Made by a program: the position numbers and the translations under genes
In this document: positions 9,224 to 22,215 of the stretch, piece after piece
How the letters are laid out: every line of letters starts with the position of its first letter
Numbering within the stretch: position 1 is the first letter of the stretch
The notes under the pieces: generated by a model
What the model saw: only the letters and a program-made list of their open reading frames with translations
Database searches by the model: none
What the model was told of the DNA's origin: nothing
NCBI RefSeq assembly: GCF_012328925.1
Contig: NZ_JAAXLS010000002.1
Span: 186,001-250,000, forward strand
Direction: 5' to 3'
From: Amycolatopsis acididurans
GTDB lineage: Bacteria; Actinomycetota; Actinomycetes; Mycobacteriales; Pseudonocardiaceae
Length of the DNA stretch: 64,000 nt

Positions 9224-9949
9224 CTACCAGGGAACCTCGCCGTCGTCTTCGAAGAACCCGCCGGTCGGGCCGTCGTCGGGCAGGGTCGCCAGCGTGATCG
9301 CGATCGCCGCGCCCTGTTGCGGCGTGCGGACGCCGCGGAAGCCGTTGAGGTCGGTCGCGGTGAAGCCGGGGCAGCCCGCGTTGATCAGGATCCCGGTGCC
9401 GGCCAGTTCCTTGACGTACTGGATCGTGACTGCGTTGAGGAACGACTTCGACGGCGCGTAGGCCGCCGAGATCGGGCCGGTCTCCGCGCCGGGCGTCGAC
9501 TGCCGGGTGAGCGAGCCGACGCTGCTGGACATGTTCACGATCCGCGGCGATGCCGACCGGCGCAGCATCGGCAGCATCGCGTTGGTGACCCGGATGACGC
9601 CGATGACGTTGGTCTCCACGACCCTCCGGATCGTCGCGGGGTCGACCCTGGTCGGCTCCTGCGGCACGCCACCGGTGATCCCGGCGTTGTTGACGAGCAC
9701 GTCGAGGCCGCCCGCGTGCTGGTCGATGAGGTGCGCGGCGGCGGTCACGCTCGCGTCGTCGGTCACGTCGAGTGGTACGCCGAACGCCTCGACGCCTGCC
9801 GCACGCAGTTTCTCCACGGCGGTCTCGCGGCGCTGGTCGTCGCGAGCGCCGATGCCGACGTTCCAGCCCAGCGCGCCGAGCCCCGCCGCGATCTCGTATC
9901 CGATCCCCTTGTTCGCGCCGGTGACCAGCGCGATCTTCTGTTGGCTCAT
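9224..9949 (-). CDS. Short-chain dehydrogenase/reductase
   Basis: A 241-residue classical SDR. The N-terminus MSQQKIALVTGANKGIGYEIA carries TGxxxGIG; the catalytic residues appear as the Ser of MSSSVGSL and YAPSK (Tyr-x3-Lys). The C-terminal PDDGPTGGFFEDDGEVPW is typical of carbonyl reductase-like SDRs in actinomycetes that reduce small carbonyls with NADPH. The ATG at 9949 is the start; the long frame upstream runs through the divergent regulator and is spurious. It is divergent from a LysR-type gene, with an 82-bp gap holding a T-N11-A dyad, so LysR control is likely (inference). Confidence 0.9.
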   Translation of the reverse strand: MSQQKIALVTGANKGIGYEIAAGLGALGWNVGIGARDDQRRETAVEKLRAAGVEAFGVPLDVTDDASVTAAAHLIDQHAGGLDVLVNNAGITGGVPQEPTRVDPATIRRVVETNVIGVIRVTNAMLPMLRRSASPRIVNMSSSVGSLTRQSTPGAETGPISAAYAPSKSFLNAVTIQYVKELAGTGILINAGCPGFTATDLNGFRGVRTPQQGAAIAITLATLPDDGPTGGFFEDDGEVPW

Positions 9950-10004
9950 GGCTCCATCGTGTGCCCGCCCCCCGCGCCCGCTCCAACACCGATCGGGTCG
10001 GCAG

Positions 10005-10023
10005 CGATACCGCACGGGTATCG
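10005..10023. promoter_or_regulatory. LysR-type operator dyad between SDR and lysR-type gene
   Basis: CGATACC-GCACG-GGTATCG is a perfect 7-bp inverted repeat with a 5-nt spacer. It contains an exact T-N11-A core, the binding hallmark of LysR-type regulators. It ends eight bases before the GTG of the regulator gene and lies in the divergent promoter region, so it likely mediates autoregulation and control of the SDR. Confidence 0.6.
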
Positions 10024-10031
10024 TTGCGTGC

Positions 10032-10871
10032 GTGGAAACCCGCGAGCTGCGGTACTTCGTGGCGGTCGCCGAGGAAGCGCACTTCGGCCGCGCCGCGCAC
10101 CGACTCGGCATGGCACAACCCCCGCTGTCGCGGGCGATCCAGCAGCTGGAACGCCGGCTCGGCGCGGTGCTGTTCGAACGCAACAGCCGGGGCGTCACCC
10201 TGACCGAGGCCGGCGCCGTGCTGCTCCGGGAAGGCAGGACCGCGCTCGACGCCATCGAGGCCGCCGAGCGCCGCACCCGGCGGGCCGCGACGGACGGGCC
10301 GGGCCTGGTCCTGGTCACCAAGGCCGGTGCCGCCACCGAACTGCTGGCGAAACTGCTGGACGCCTACGCCGCCGAACCCGGCGCGGTCACCGTCGACGTG
10401 CAGCTGTGTGCGATCGCCCAGCAGGGGCAGCTGCTGCGCGACGGCCGGGCGGATGTCGCGCTGCTGCACCTGCCCTTCGATTCGATCGCCGGATTCGACA
10501 CCGAGGAACTGCGCACGGAGGGCCAGGTCGCGGTCCTGCCCGCCGGGCATCCGCTCACCACCCGCGGCCACGTGCGCATGGCCGAGCTCACCGCCCTGAC
10601 CGAGCCGCCGGCGCCGCGCTGGCCCAGGTCCGACGGGACTTACCCGGACGGGCCCGGCCCACAGCTCCGGGACAACGCGCAGTTGCTGCAACTGATCGCG
10701 CTCGGCCGTGCCTGGGCGGTGCTACCGGAGTCCGTCCGCGGCCACCTCGCGGCCGAGCACGCGACCGTGCCCGTGCTCGACGCGCCACCGGTCACCACGG
10801 TGATCGCGTGGCCGCCGCAGAGCCGCTCCCGCGCCATCGCCGATCTGGTCCGCACCGCGACCCGGCTCTGA
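10032..10871 (+). CDS. LysR family transcriptional regulator
   Basis: A 279-residue LTTR. The winged helix-turn-helix is METRELRYFVAVAEEAHFGRAAHRLGMAQPPLSRAI with the linker helix to about residue 90; a type-2 periplasmic-binding-like effector domain follows. The start is the GTG giving VETREL; the frame to 9507 upstream is shadow of the SDR. It is divergently paired with the SDR, the classical LTTR arrangement. The effector is unknown, but LTTRs beside carbonyl-reducing SDRs often answer to the substrate (inference). Confidence 0.9.
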   Translation: METRELRYFVAVAEEAHFGRAAHRLGMAQPPLSRAIQQLERRLGAVLFERNSRGVTLTEAGAVLLREGRTALDAIEAAERRTRRAATDGPGLVLVTKAGAATELLAKLLDAYAAEPGAVTVDVQLCAIAQQGQLLRDGRADVALLHLPFDSIAGFDTEELRTEGQVAVLPAGHPLTTRGHVRMAELTALTEPPAPRWPRSDGTYPDGPGPQLRDNAQLLQLIALGRAWAVLPESVRGHLAAEHATVPVLDAPPVTTVIAWPPQSRSRAIADLVRTATRL

Positions 10872-10875
10872 ACAA

Positions 10876-10915
10876 GAAAAAGACGCGGCGTCCACAGTGG
10901 ACACCGCGCCCTTTT
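10876..10915. terminator. Bidirectional rho-independent terminator
   Basis: A hairpin with stem CGCGGCGTCCAC / GTGGACACCGCG (one G-T wobble) is flanked by AAGAAAAAG on the left and CCCTTTTC on the right. It therefore reads as an intrinsic terminator for both the lysR-type gene (plus) and mdh (minus), whose stops face each other here. Confidence 0.85.
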
Positions 10916-10925
10916 CGCGGGAAAC

Positions 10926-14067
<3,142 letters not shown>

Positions 14068-14071
<4 letters not shown>

Positions 14072-16986
14072 GAGGCCAAGAGCTCCCATTGGGCCAGCGA
14101 CGGTCTTCTGCCGCTGGATGCTCTCATGCGGAGCCGGTAATGCCGGAACGACGCGGGCCGGGCGAGTGCGAACGGGCGGGTTTGCCGGTGCCAGAGGAAC
14201 ACCTCGTCGTCACGTTCGTCCAGTACCGTCCATGTGCGACCGTCCGATGAGCCCTCCAGGGTCCACGCGCTCGGCGTGTCGCGCGTTCCGGAGGTCAGGG
14301 TGTAGATCCGCACCGGCCGCCGCCGACCCTCCACTGTGTACTCGATGGTGGGCGTGCGGGTGCGGAACACGACCTGGGTGCGGCTGGTGTCGTCGAACAG
14401 CCTGCCCGGCGCGCCGGCCGTGAGGTCGGTGAGCGGGCCGGGCAGGGCGTCTCCTTCGGTCAGCGACGGTGGGGGCGCGCCCCAGCCCGTGGGCTCGGCG
14501 CCGAGTTCGAACTCCAGCCGGGCACCGTCGAGCAGATCCTCGTGGGTGAGCCACGCCCGGTCGTGGGGCGCGCCGTTGAGCCGCAGGCCGCGCACGTACG
14601 GGCCGGTGCCGGTGGTCGTGATCGTCACGTCGGTGCCGTTCTCCAGGTGGATCGTCGCGGCGGGGAACAGGGGAGCGATCAGGACGTAGACCGGGCTGCC
14701 CACGGCCAGCGGGTACAGCCCGAGCGCGGCGAAGACATACCACGCGGACATTTCGCCGTTGTCCTCGTCCCCGGGGTAGCCCTGGCCGATCTCGCTGCCG
14801 GAGTAACAGCGGCTGAGCACCTCCCGCACGACGGCTTGTGTCTTCGCGGGCGCGCCCGCGTGGTGGTACATCCACGGAATGTGGTGCGAGGGCTGGTTCG
14901 AATGCCCGTACTGGCCCATCCGCATGTCCCGCGCCTCGGTCATCTCGTGGATGATGCCGCCGTAGGAGCCGGGATTGCGGCCGGTCTCCGGCGTCGCGAA
15001 GAACGCGTCCAGTTTGGACTCCAGCGCCGCGCGCCCGCCCAGCAGGTTCGCCAGGCCGTTGCCGTCGTGCGGAACCGTGAAGGCCATGTTCCAGCCATCG
15101 GTCTCGGTGTAGTCGTAGCCCCAGCGCGCCGGGTCGTACTCCTCGGGGGTCGACCGCCAGCCGCCGTCGCGGTGGCGGCCCTGGAAGAACCCGATGCGCT
15201 CGTCGAAGTGACGCGTGTACTGCAACGCCCGCTGGCGGAAGTACCGCGCGTCGTCGGCACGGCCGAGCGCCCGCGCCAGGTTCGCGATGCCGAAGTCGTT
15301 GACGCACGCCTCCAGTGCCCAGGACATGCCCTCGTGTGTGCTCGCCGGGGTGTAGCCGAGGAAGATCGACTCCCGCAGGCCCTTGCGCCCGGCGCCGCGG
15401 CGGCGCGAGGGCACCGTCGCGTTGCGCAGCGCGGCGCGGTAGGCCGCTTCGACGTCGAACCCGCGCACGCCCTTGAGGTAGGCGTCGGCGAAGGCGACGT
15501 CGGAGCTGGTGCCGGTCATGAGGTCGGCGTAGCCGGGGGAGGACCAGCGGGCGATCCAGCCGCCCTCGCGGAACTGCTGGACGAAGCCTTCGATCAGTTC
15601 GCAGCACCGGTGGGGTGTGAGCAGGGCGTACGCGGGCCACGCGGTGCGGTAGGTGTCCCAGAAGCCGTTGTTGACCGACATCGGGCCGTCGAACACGCGC
15701 CGGCGGCGCGTCATCGGGCTGACGTGCCTGCCACCCTCGTGGCCGGAGTTGGGGTAGAGGAACAGGCGGTAGAGGCAGGAGTAGAACGTGGTGCGCTGGT
15801 CCTCGTTCGCGCCGTCCAGTTCGATCCGGCCGAGCAGGTCCTGCCACTGGGTGCGCGCCCGCTCCCTGACCTCCTCGAATGTGGTTCCGGCCGGGATCTC
15901 GGCGTCGAGGTTGCGGCGTGCCTGCTCGACGCTGATCAGGGACGTCGCGATCCGGAGCCGCACCTCGGAGGTGCCGAACCGCAACGCCTTGCCGTGTTTG
16001 TGGCCTTCCCGGTCGAAGGTGCCGTAGAGGTACATGCGGCGCGCGCCGACCGACAGCCGGGAGCGCACGCTGGTGTGCCCGCTGACCACACCGCGCATGG
16101 CGTCGAGCCGCACGCGCCCCCGGTTGCAGCGGAAGCCGACCTCGGCCGGGCCCGGGAAGGCGAAGCGGACGATGGCGGCGTGATCGGTGGGCGCGAGGTC
16201 GACGGTGAGCCCGCTGTCGAACCGCACGCCGTAGTGGTGCGGCCGGTCGGTCTCGTTCTCGTGCCCGAAGGCCAGGTCTCCGGCGGGGACGAGGTGGAAG
16301 GTGTGGCGGTCGCCCATCCACGGGCTGGGCTGGTGGCTGAGCGCGAAACCCGCGAGCACCGGGCGGTTCGCGGCGTTGTTGCGGCGGTGATACTCGTACA
16401 GCCAGGTGGTGGACGAGGCGTCGGTGACCGGGGTCCAGAAGTTGAACCCGTGCGGCACGGCGGTGGCCGGGAAGGTGTTGCCGCGCGAGAACTCGGCGCT
16501 GGAGTGGGTGCCGCGGGTGGTGCGCACCCAGTCCACGGGATCGCGCTGCCGAGGCGGCCGGTCCGCGATCCGCACGTCGTCGACCCAGCCAGCACCGCCG
16601 TCGTTGCGGAGCAGGATCGCCCGGACGGTCCGTCCGACGGGCAGCGCGCGGCGCACGAGGTTCCACTGGTCGGGGTAGAGGGCGTCCGGATCGAGCGGCT
16701 CGGTCAGCGTGGTCCCGTCGGCGAACTCCACGTCGAGGACCACGCACGTGGCGGCGTACACGTCGCCGGGCGCGGACTCCGGGAACACCAGGTAGGACAG
16801 CTCGGTGTGCTCGCCGGTCGTGGTGTCGAGGTCGAACAGCCTGCTCCGGACCGGCCCGTCGAAGCGCAACGCCCGCAGCCCGGTGAACCCCACGCCCGGC
16901 TTCGCGGTAGGCGACCACCGTGGCCCGGTGCCGACGACGCCCGCCAGCGGCTGAGGATCCCCCTCCTCGAACGACGTGAAGAACAC
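14068..16986 (-). CDS. Glycoside hydrolase family 92 protein (alpha-mannosidase type)
   Basis: A 972-residue protein. Residues 1-150 form a galactose-binding-like beta domain. The GH92 N-terminal beta-sandwich (residues about 170-400) and (alpha/alpha)6 catalytic domain (about 410-800) follow. GYPGDEDNGEMSAWYVFAALG is the GH92 signature carrying catalytic acids, and GTSSDVAFADAYLKGV and HNQPSHHIP-like GHSNQPSHHIPWMYHHAG are further family blocks. A discoidin-like C-terminus (SSDGRTWTVLDERDDEVF) ends the protein. GH92 enzymes are calcium-dependent exo-alpha-mannosidases acting on alpha-1,2/1,3/1,6 links. No signal peptide is seen behind the GTG start, so it may act in the cytosol. First gene of the chain to FUSC and mdh. 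Confidence 0.9.
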
Positions 16987-17172
16987 GCGGCTACCGTAAC
17001 CGGCCGCACGGCGGGGGTCCTGTTATGCCGCGGGGGTCACCACGAACCGGCAGCCTTCGTCGGGACCGGCGCCGGGGGAACCGCACCACGAGAAAGGGAT
17101 GGCTCGCCGGCGGGCAGGCGACGGGATGACCACACCTGGCGGCTTCGTTCGTCCTGTTGTTTGTTCTGTGTG

Positions 17173-18462
17173 TCAGCAGTTCGTCAGCAGGTGGCGTAGC
17201 ACGCGTGTGCCGAAGCGCAGGCCCTCGACCGGTACCCGCTCATCCACGCCGTGGGCCATGGCGCGGTAGGGGAAGCCCTCCGGCAGCCACAGCGGCGCGA
17301 AACCATAGCAGTCGATGCCCAGCGGGGTGAACGCCTTCGCGTCGGTGCCGCCGCCCATGCAGTACGGCACGACGACCGCCTGCGGGTCCTCCGAGCGCAG
17401 CGCCTCGGCCATCGCCGCGAACCACGGCGAGTCGACCGGCGCCTGCACCGGCTGCTGGTGCGCCACGAACTCACGCTCCACACCGGGCCCCAGCAATGCG
17501 TCGATCTCGGCGAGCAGCTCGTCCTCCGTGCCCGGCAGCACGCGGGTGTCCACCTGCGCCCGCGCGATGCTCGGGATCACGTTCACCTTGTAGCCCGCGT
17601 CGAGCATGGTGGGCGTCGTGCTGTTGCGGACGGTGTTCTCGGCCAGTGACGCCGCGGGCCCGAGCCTCGCCAGCGTCGCGTCCACATCGGACAAGTCGAC
17701 CTCGACCCCGAGCGCTTCGCCGGTGCGCAGCAGGAAGGCCTCGACGGTGGGCGTCAGCCGGACCGGCCAGCGGTGCGCGGCGATCCGGTGCAGCGCGTCC
17801 ACGAGGCGCACCACGGCGTTCTCGTCGTTGCGCCGCGAACCGTGCCCCGCGCGGCCACGTGCGGTCAGCCGCAGATGCGCGGTCCCGCGTTCGGCCGTGC
17901 CGACCGGATACAGCCGCACGGTCCGGCCGTCGGCCGCCGGCACGTGGTAGGTGTAGGCGCCGGACTCGCTGATCGCGACGGCGCAGCCGTCGAACTCCTC
18001 ACGATGCTCGGTCGCCAGCCAGTGCGCACCCCATTCCCCGCGGTCCTCCTCATCGGCGACGAACGCCAGCACGAGATCCCGCCGTGGCCGCAGCCCCTCC
18101 GACACCAGCGACAGGACCATCGCGACGAAGTCCTTCATGTCCACCGTGCCGCGGCCCCACAGGTAGCCGTCGCGGATCTCCCCGGCGAACGGCGGCACCG
18201 TCCAGTCCGCCGCGTCCGCGGCCACGACGTCGAGGTGCCCCTGCACGAGCATCGCGGGCAGCGACGGGTCGCCGCCGGGGATCCTGGCGAGCACGTTGGC
18301 CCGGCGCGGCGCGGATTCGAGGATCTTCGCCTCGACCCCGGCGTCGGCCAGCACGCCCGCGACGAACTCCGCCGCCTCGCGCTCACCCTCCGCGTCACCG
18401 TGCCCCCGGTTGGTGGTGTCGAAGCGCACCAGAGAGGCACACAGGTCCACTACGTCAGCCAT
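17173..18462 (-). CDS. M20/M25/M40 family metallopeptidase (second copy)
   Basis: A 429-residue cytosolic metallohydrolase. Motifs are VQGHLDVV (His-Asp), GRGTVDMKDFVAM (bridging Asp) and ADEEDRGEWG (Glu-Glu), with GRAGHGSRR in the lid domain. The preferred start is the ATG at 18462 with AGGGGA five bases upstream; it overlaps the last eight bases of the D-aminopeptidase gene, indicating translational coupling. It is a paralogue of the M20 gene at 1.4-2.7 kb. Coupling with an M55 D-aminopeptidase and the adjacent dipeptide importer suggests a job in peptide or cell-wall dipeptide breakdown (inference). Confidence 0.88.
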   Translation of the reverse strand: MADVVDLCASLVRFDTTNRGHGDAEGEREAAEFVAGVLADAGVEAKILESAPRRANVLARIPGGDPSLPAMLVQGHLDVVAADAADWTVPPFAGEIRDGYLWGRGTVDMKDFVAMVLSLVSEGLRPRRDLVLAFVADEEDRGEWGAHWLATEHREEFDGCAVAISESGAYTYHVPAADGRTVRLYPVGTAERGTAHLRLTARGRAGHGSRRNDENAVVRLVDALHRIAAHRWPVRLTPTVEAFLLRTGEALGVEVDLSDVDATLARLGPAASLAENTVRNSTTPTMLDAGYKVNVIPSIARAQVDTRVLPGTEDELLAEIDALLGPGVEREFVAHQQPVQAPVDSPWFAAMAEALRSEDPQAVVVPYCMGGGTDAKAFTPLGIDCYGFAPLWLPEGFPYRAMAHGVDERVPVEGLRFGTRVLRHLLTNC

Positions 18463-19282
18463 ATTTCCCCTGTACCGCGCCATCGGCGATCGCGGTGACC
18501 ACCTTGAACGCCTTCATCGCCTCGGTCATGTCCGGCGCGTCGAAACCCACGCGCCGCACGCCGGTCTGCTCGACCGTGGGCACGACCGCGGTCGCCTGCG
18601 CGAGGTGACTCGCGTCGAACTCGACCTCGATCCGGTGCGCCCGCGTCTCCGGCTTCCCGCGCCCCGCGGTTTTCATGCCACGCTCCGCCGCCTCGGTCAG
18701 CGCGGCGGCGGTGCGCTGCGGCGGCGTGCAGATCGCGGCGTACCGGCTCACCGCCTCCTTGACCGCCACCAGCGCCGCACCGGGTGCGTAGTCGCGCGCG
18801 TCCTCGCACGTCTTGTCGTCGCCGCTGACCAGCAGCACCGGGACGCCGTACTCGGCCGCGAGTGCGGCGTTGAGCCTGCCCTCGCTCGCGGGCACGCCGT
18901 CCAGCCACACCCCGGTGATCTGGTTGGGCAGGTAGGTGTGTGACAGCACGCCGTCGCAGCCGGCGCCCGCGTGATAGCCGAGGAACACCACACCGTCCAC
19001 ACCCGAGTCGATGCCCTCCATCATCGACAGCGGTTTGTGGCGCCCGGTGAGCATCCGCGCCCGTACGTCGAGGTCCTCCAGCAGCAGGTTGCGCTGCGCC
19101 GAATGCGCCTCGTTGACAAGCACGTCGGACGCCCCGCCCGCGTGCAGCCCCTCGATCGTCGCGTTCACGTCTTTGGTGAACAGCCTGCGGAAACGCTGCC
19201 ACTGCTCGGTGCCGGGCACCACGTCGTCGGTCCACGTGACGCCGGTGGCGCCTTCCATGTCCGCCGAGATCAAGATGCGCAT
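18455..19282 (-). CDS. M55 family D-aminopeptidase (DppA-like)
   Basis: A 275-residue zinc enzyme of the DppA family, which releases N-terminal D-amino acids such as D-Ala from D-Ala-D-Ala. The family start ISADMEGATGV holds the Asp-x-Glu zinc ligands (residues 8-10). NEAHS and GYHAGAGCDGVLSHTY give the conserved histidines, and SGDDKTCEDA follows. Length is normal. It heads a coupled minus-strand pair with M20 and is divergent from the dipeptide ABC operon, as in the Bacillus dpp locus where dppA precedes the transporter. This supports a role in D-amino-acid dipeptide salvage from peptidoglycan turnover. Confidence 0.92.
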   Translation of the reverse strand: MRILISADMEGATGVTWTDDVVPGTEQWQRFRRLFTKDVNATIEGLHAGGASDVLVNEAHSAQRNLLLEDLDVRARMLTGRHKPLSMMEGIDSGVDGVVFLGYHAGAGCDGVLSHTYLPNQITGVWLDGVPASEGRLNAALAAEYGVPVLLVSGDDKTCEDARDYAPGAALVAVKEAVSRYAAICTPPQRTAAALTEAAERGMKTAGRGKPETRAHRIEVEFDASHLAQATAVVPTVEQTGVRRVGFDAPDMTEAMKAFKVVTAIADGAVQGKYG

Positions 19283-19327
19283 GGTCCAGACCTTACGTTA
19301 CGGCTGGGCAACTACCTGTGGTAATCG

Positions 19328-19356
19328 TTGACGCACACCGGCCTGAGGTGGTTACT
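19328..19356 (+). promoter_or_regulatory. Putative promoter of the dipeptide ABC operon
   Basis: TTGACG is followed after a 17-18 nt spacer by GTTACTT, about 30 bases before the first GTG of the substrate-binding protein. The -35 is close to consensus; the -10 is weak, as often in actinomycetes. It lies in the 100-bp divergent gap with the D-aminopeptidase gene. Confidence 0.4.
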
Positions 19357-19382
19357 TTTCCGCCTCGGATGCTTGCAGAGAG

Positions 19383-21194
19383 GTGGGGACAGTGGGGGCG
19401 AGTTTCTCTAGACGGGTGGGCGTGGTCGCGTTGGCCGCCGGATTGACGGCGGGCCCGTTCGTGTCCGGCGCCCAGGCACAGACCAGCGGCACCACGCTGC
19501 GTGTCGCGCTCGTACAGGAGATCGACCACCTCAACCCGTTCCTCGCCTCGTTCGCCTCCAGCACCATGGTCGGCCGGATGACGTGGGAATTCCTCACCCT
19601 GCCCTCCGCCCAGGACAACACGCCGACGCCGGGCCTGGCCGCCTCGTGGGACACCTCGCCGGACAAGCTCACCTGGACCTTCCACATCCGTGACGGCGTG
19701 AAGTGGTCCGACGGGCAAGCGGTCACCGCGAAGGACGCCGCCTACACGTTCCACCGCATCATGACCGACAAGAAGGCGCAGGAGGCCAACGGCACCTACG
19801 TCGAGAACTTCCGGTCCGTCGCCGCACCCGACGACAGGACGCTGGTGATCAGGACCAAGACGCCGCAGGCGAGCATGACCGCACTCGACGTGCCGATCGT
19901 GCCCGAGCACGTATGGGCGAACCAGCCCGACATGGACGACCCGAAGACCGACGACGTGTCCGTGATCGGCGTCGGCGACGGCCCGTTCCTGATCACCGAG
20001 TACCGCCCGAACGAACTGGTGCGGCTCAAGGCCAACCCGGACTACTGGCGCGGCAAGGCCAAGATCGACGAGCTGCAGTTCATCAGCTACAAGAACGCCG
20101 ACGCCGCGGTCAACGCGTTGCGCAACAACGAGGTCGACTTCGTCAACCGGCTCACGCCGACACAGTTCGAAGCACTACAGCGTCAGCCGGACATCACCAC
20201 GAACAAGGCCGACGGCCGCCGCTACCGGGAACTGATGATCAACCCCGGCGCGCAGAACGCGGACCGCCAGCCCCTCGGCGACGGCAACCCGGCACTCAAG
20301 GACGTGCGGGTGCGGCAGTCGATCGCGAAGGCCATCGACCCGCAGACCCTCATCGACAAGGTCCTCGGCGGGTACGGGCAGCTCGGCTCCAGCGTCATCC
20401 CCGCCTCGTTCCCGACCTACCACTGGCAACCCACGGCCGACGAGCGCTACAGGTTCGACGCCGTGGCCGCCAACGCCCAGCTCGAGGCGGCGGGTTACCT
20501 GCGCGGCCCGGACGGCATCCGCAACGGCCCCGACGGCAAACCGCTGGACCTGCGCCTCGTCGGCCGTGCCGGCGAGGACTTCTCCCAGCGCGCCTCCGAC
20601 TACATCGTCAGCTGGCTCGGCGCGATCGGCATCAAGGTGACCAAACAGCTCGTCTCCGACAACGAGGTCGACGAGCGCACCAACGCCGGCACCTACGACC
20701 TCGCGCTCTCCGGCTGGGGCACCAGCCCCGACCCGGACTACATCCTGGCCAAGCAGACCTGCTCGGCCCTGCCCGCCGTCGCGGGCAGCGGCAGCAGCAC
20801 CGCCTTCTTCTGCGATCCGCAGTTCGACGCGCTGTATCAGCAGGAAAGCACCGAACTGGACCAGGCGCGGCGCGCGAGCCTGGTCAGACAGGCACAGGCG
20901 CGCTACTACACACAGGCGCCCAGCGTCGTGCTGGACTACGACAACGTGCTGGAGGCCTACCGCTCCGACCGGTTCTCCGATCTGCCCAAGCAGCCCTCGG
21001 GCACCGGCCAGATCATGGAGCAGAGCGGCTACTGGGGCTTCTACGGCGCCACCCCGGCGGGCAGCGCGGACGCCGGCGGTGGCGGCCTGCCCGCGGGTGC
21101 GTGGATCGGCATCGGCGCGGGCGTGGTGATCGTCGTCGCGATCGGCGGCACCGTCACCGCGCGGCGCAAGAAGTCGATCGACGACCGGGAGTAG
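19383..21194 (+). CDS. ABC transporter substrate-binding protein, family 5 (dipeptide/oligopeptide type)
   Basis: A 603-residue extracytoplasmic receptor of the DppA/OppA family. The N-terminus has a Sec signal (RRVGVVALAAGLTAGPFVSGAQAQ) with an AQA cleavage site and no lipobox cysteine. The SBP_bac_5 body includes LAASWDTSPDKLTWTFHIR, GVKWSDGQAVTAKD and NPDYWRGKAK. The C-terminus ends in Gly-rich linker, one membrane helix (AWIGIGAGVVIVVAIGGTV) and the basic tail TARRKK, so it is probably anchored at its C-terminus instead of by lipid. The start is GTG 19383 or GTG 19392; the latter has GAGGTGGGG at better spacing. It is first gene of a four-gene importer operon. Confidence 0.9.
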   Translation: MGTVGASFSRRVGVVALAAGLTAGPFVSGAQAQTSGTTLRVALVQEIDHLNPFLASFASSTMVGRMTWEFLTLPSAQDNTPTPGLAASWDTSPDKLTWTFHIRDGVKWSDGQAVTAKDAAYTFHRIMTDKKAQEANGTYVENFRSVAAPDDRTLVIRTKTPQASMTALDVPIVPEHVWANQPDMDDPKTDDVSVIGVGDGPFLITEYRPNELVRLKANPDYWRGKAKIDELQFISYKNADAAVNALRNNEVDFVNRLTPTQFEALQRQPDITTNKADGRRYRELMINPGAQNADRQPLGDGNPALKDVRVRQSIAKAIDPQTLIDKVLGGYGQLGSSVIPASFPTYHWQPTADERYRFDAVAANAQLEAAGYLRGPDGIRNGPDGKPLDLRLVGRAGEDFSQRASDYIVSWLGAIGIKVTKQLVSDNEVDERTNAGTYDLALSGWGTSPDPDYILAKQTCSALPAVAGSGSSTAFFCDPQFDALYQQESTELDQARRASLVRQAQARYYTQAPSVVLDYDNVLEAYRSDRFSDLPKQPSGTGQIMEQSGYWGFYGATPAGSADAGGGGLPAGAWIGIGAGVVIVVAIGGTVTARRKKSIDDRE

Positions 21195-21201
21195 AACCCC
21201 A

Positions 21202-22215
21202 GTGACGCAGACACTGAATGCCGCGGACCTCGGCCGGGAGCGGCGGGGCGGGTCGGGCAGGGCACGTTTCCTGCTCGGCAAGCTCGGCGGGGCCGCGGTC
21301 AGCCTGTTGCTCGTCGTCGCACTCGGATTCCTGCTGTTCCGGATGATCCCCGGCGATCCGGTCGCGACGCTGACCAAGGACCGGCCGACCAGTCCCGACC
21401 AGCAGGCCCTGTTGCGGGAACGGCTCGGCGTGGACAAACCGCTGATCCAGCAGTTCCTGAACTACCTGGGGGACCTGCTGCGCGGCGATCTCGGCACGTC
21501 CTACGGCTACAACCGGCCGGTGGCGGACCTGATCGCGGAACGGTTCTGGCCCACGCTGCTGCTCGTCGGCACGGCCACCGTGCTCGCCGTCGCGCTCGGC
21601 GTCTGGCTCGGCGCCCGCGCGGCGTGGCGGCGCGGCAGCACATTCGACCGCGCGCAGACGGGCATCGCGCTGACGCTGTGGTCGGTGCCGCAGTTCTGGC
21701 TGGGCCTGCTGCTGCTCGTCGCCACGCACGGGCTCTTCCCCAGCGGCGGGATGCGCTCGCCGGACACGGCGCCGGGGTTCTTCCCGCAGGCGCTGGACGT
21801 CGCCTACCACCTGGTGCTGCCGTGCGTCACGCTGCTCGCCGTGCTCTACGCGCAGTACATGCTGGTGATGCGGTCGTCGCTGCTGACCGAAATGGACGCC
21901 GAGTACCTCGTCACGGCCCGCGCCAAGGGGCTGCGCGATGATCTGGTGCGCCGCCGCCACGCCGTGCCCAACGCGCTGCTGCCGACCGTGACGCTGGTGT
22001 TCCTCCAGTTCGGGATGGTCGTCTCGGGCGCGGTGACGGTGGAGACGGTGTTCTCGTGGCCGGGGCTCGGTCTGCTGACCTACCAGGCGCTGCGCGTGCC
22101 GGATCTGCCGTTGCTGCAGGGAATCTTCGTCGTGCTGGCGGGATCGGTGATCGTGATGAACCTGCTCGCCGAAGTGCTGTACCGGTTGCTCGACCCGAGG
22201 GTGCGTACGACATGA
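21202..22215 (+). CDS. ABC transporter permease (DppB-like)
   Basis: A 337-residue inner-membrane permease. After about 25 polar residues comes the first helix AVSLLLVVALGFLLFRMIPGDP, the classic DppB/OppB start. An extracytoplasmic loop with QQALLRERLGVDKP follows, and then the BPD_transp_1 core with the cytoplasmic EAA loop VTARAKGLRDDLVRRRHAVPNAL that docks to the ATPase. About six helices. GTG start, seven bases after the receptor gene. Its stop overlaps the start of the next permease. Confidence 0.93.
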   Translation: MTQTLNAADLGRERRGGSGRARFLLGKLGGAAVSLLLVVALGFLLFRMIPGDPVATLTKDRPTSPDQQALLRERLGVDKPLIQQFLNYLGDLLRGDLGTSYGYNRPVADLIAERFWPTLLLVGTATVLAVALGVWLGARAAWRRGSTFDRAQTGIALTLWSVPQFWLGLLLLVATHGLFPSGGMRSPDTAPGFFPQALDVAYHLVLPCVTLLAVLYAQYMLVMRSSLLTEMDAEYLVTARAKGLRDDLVRRRHAVPNALLPTVTLVFLQFGMVVSGAVTVETVFSWPGLGLLTYQALRVPDLPLLQGIFVVLAGSVIVMNLLAEVLYRLLDPRVRTT

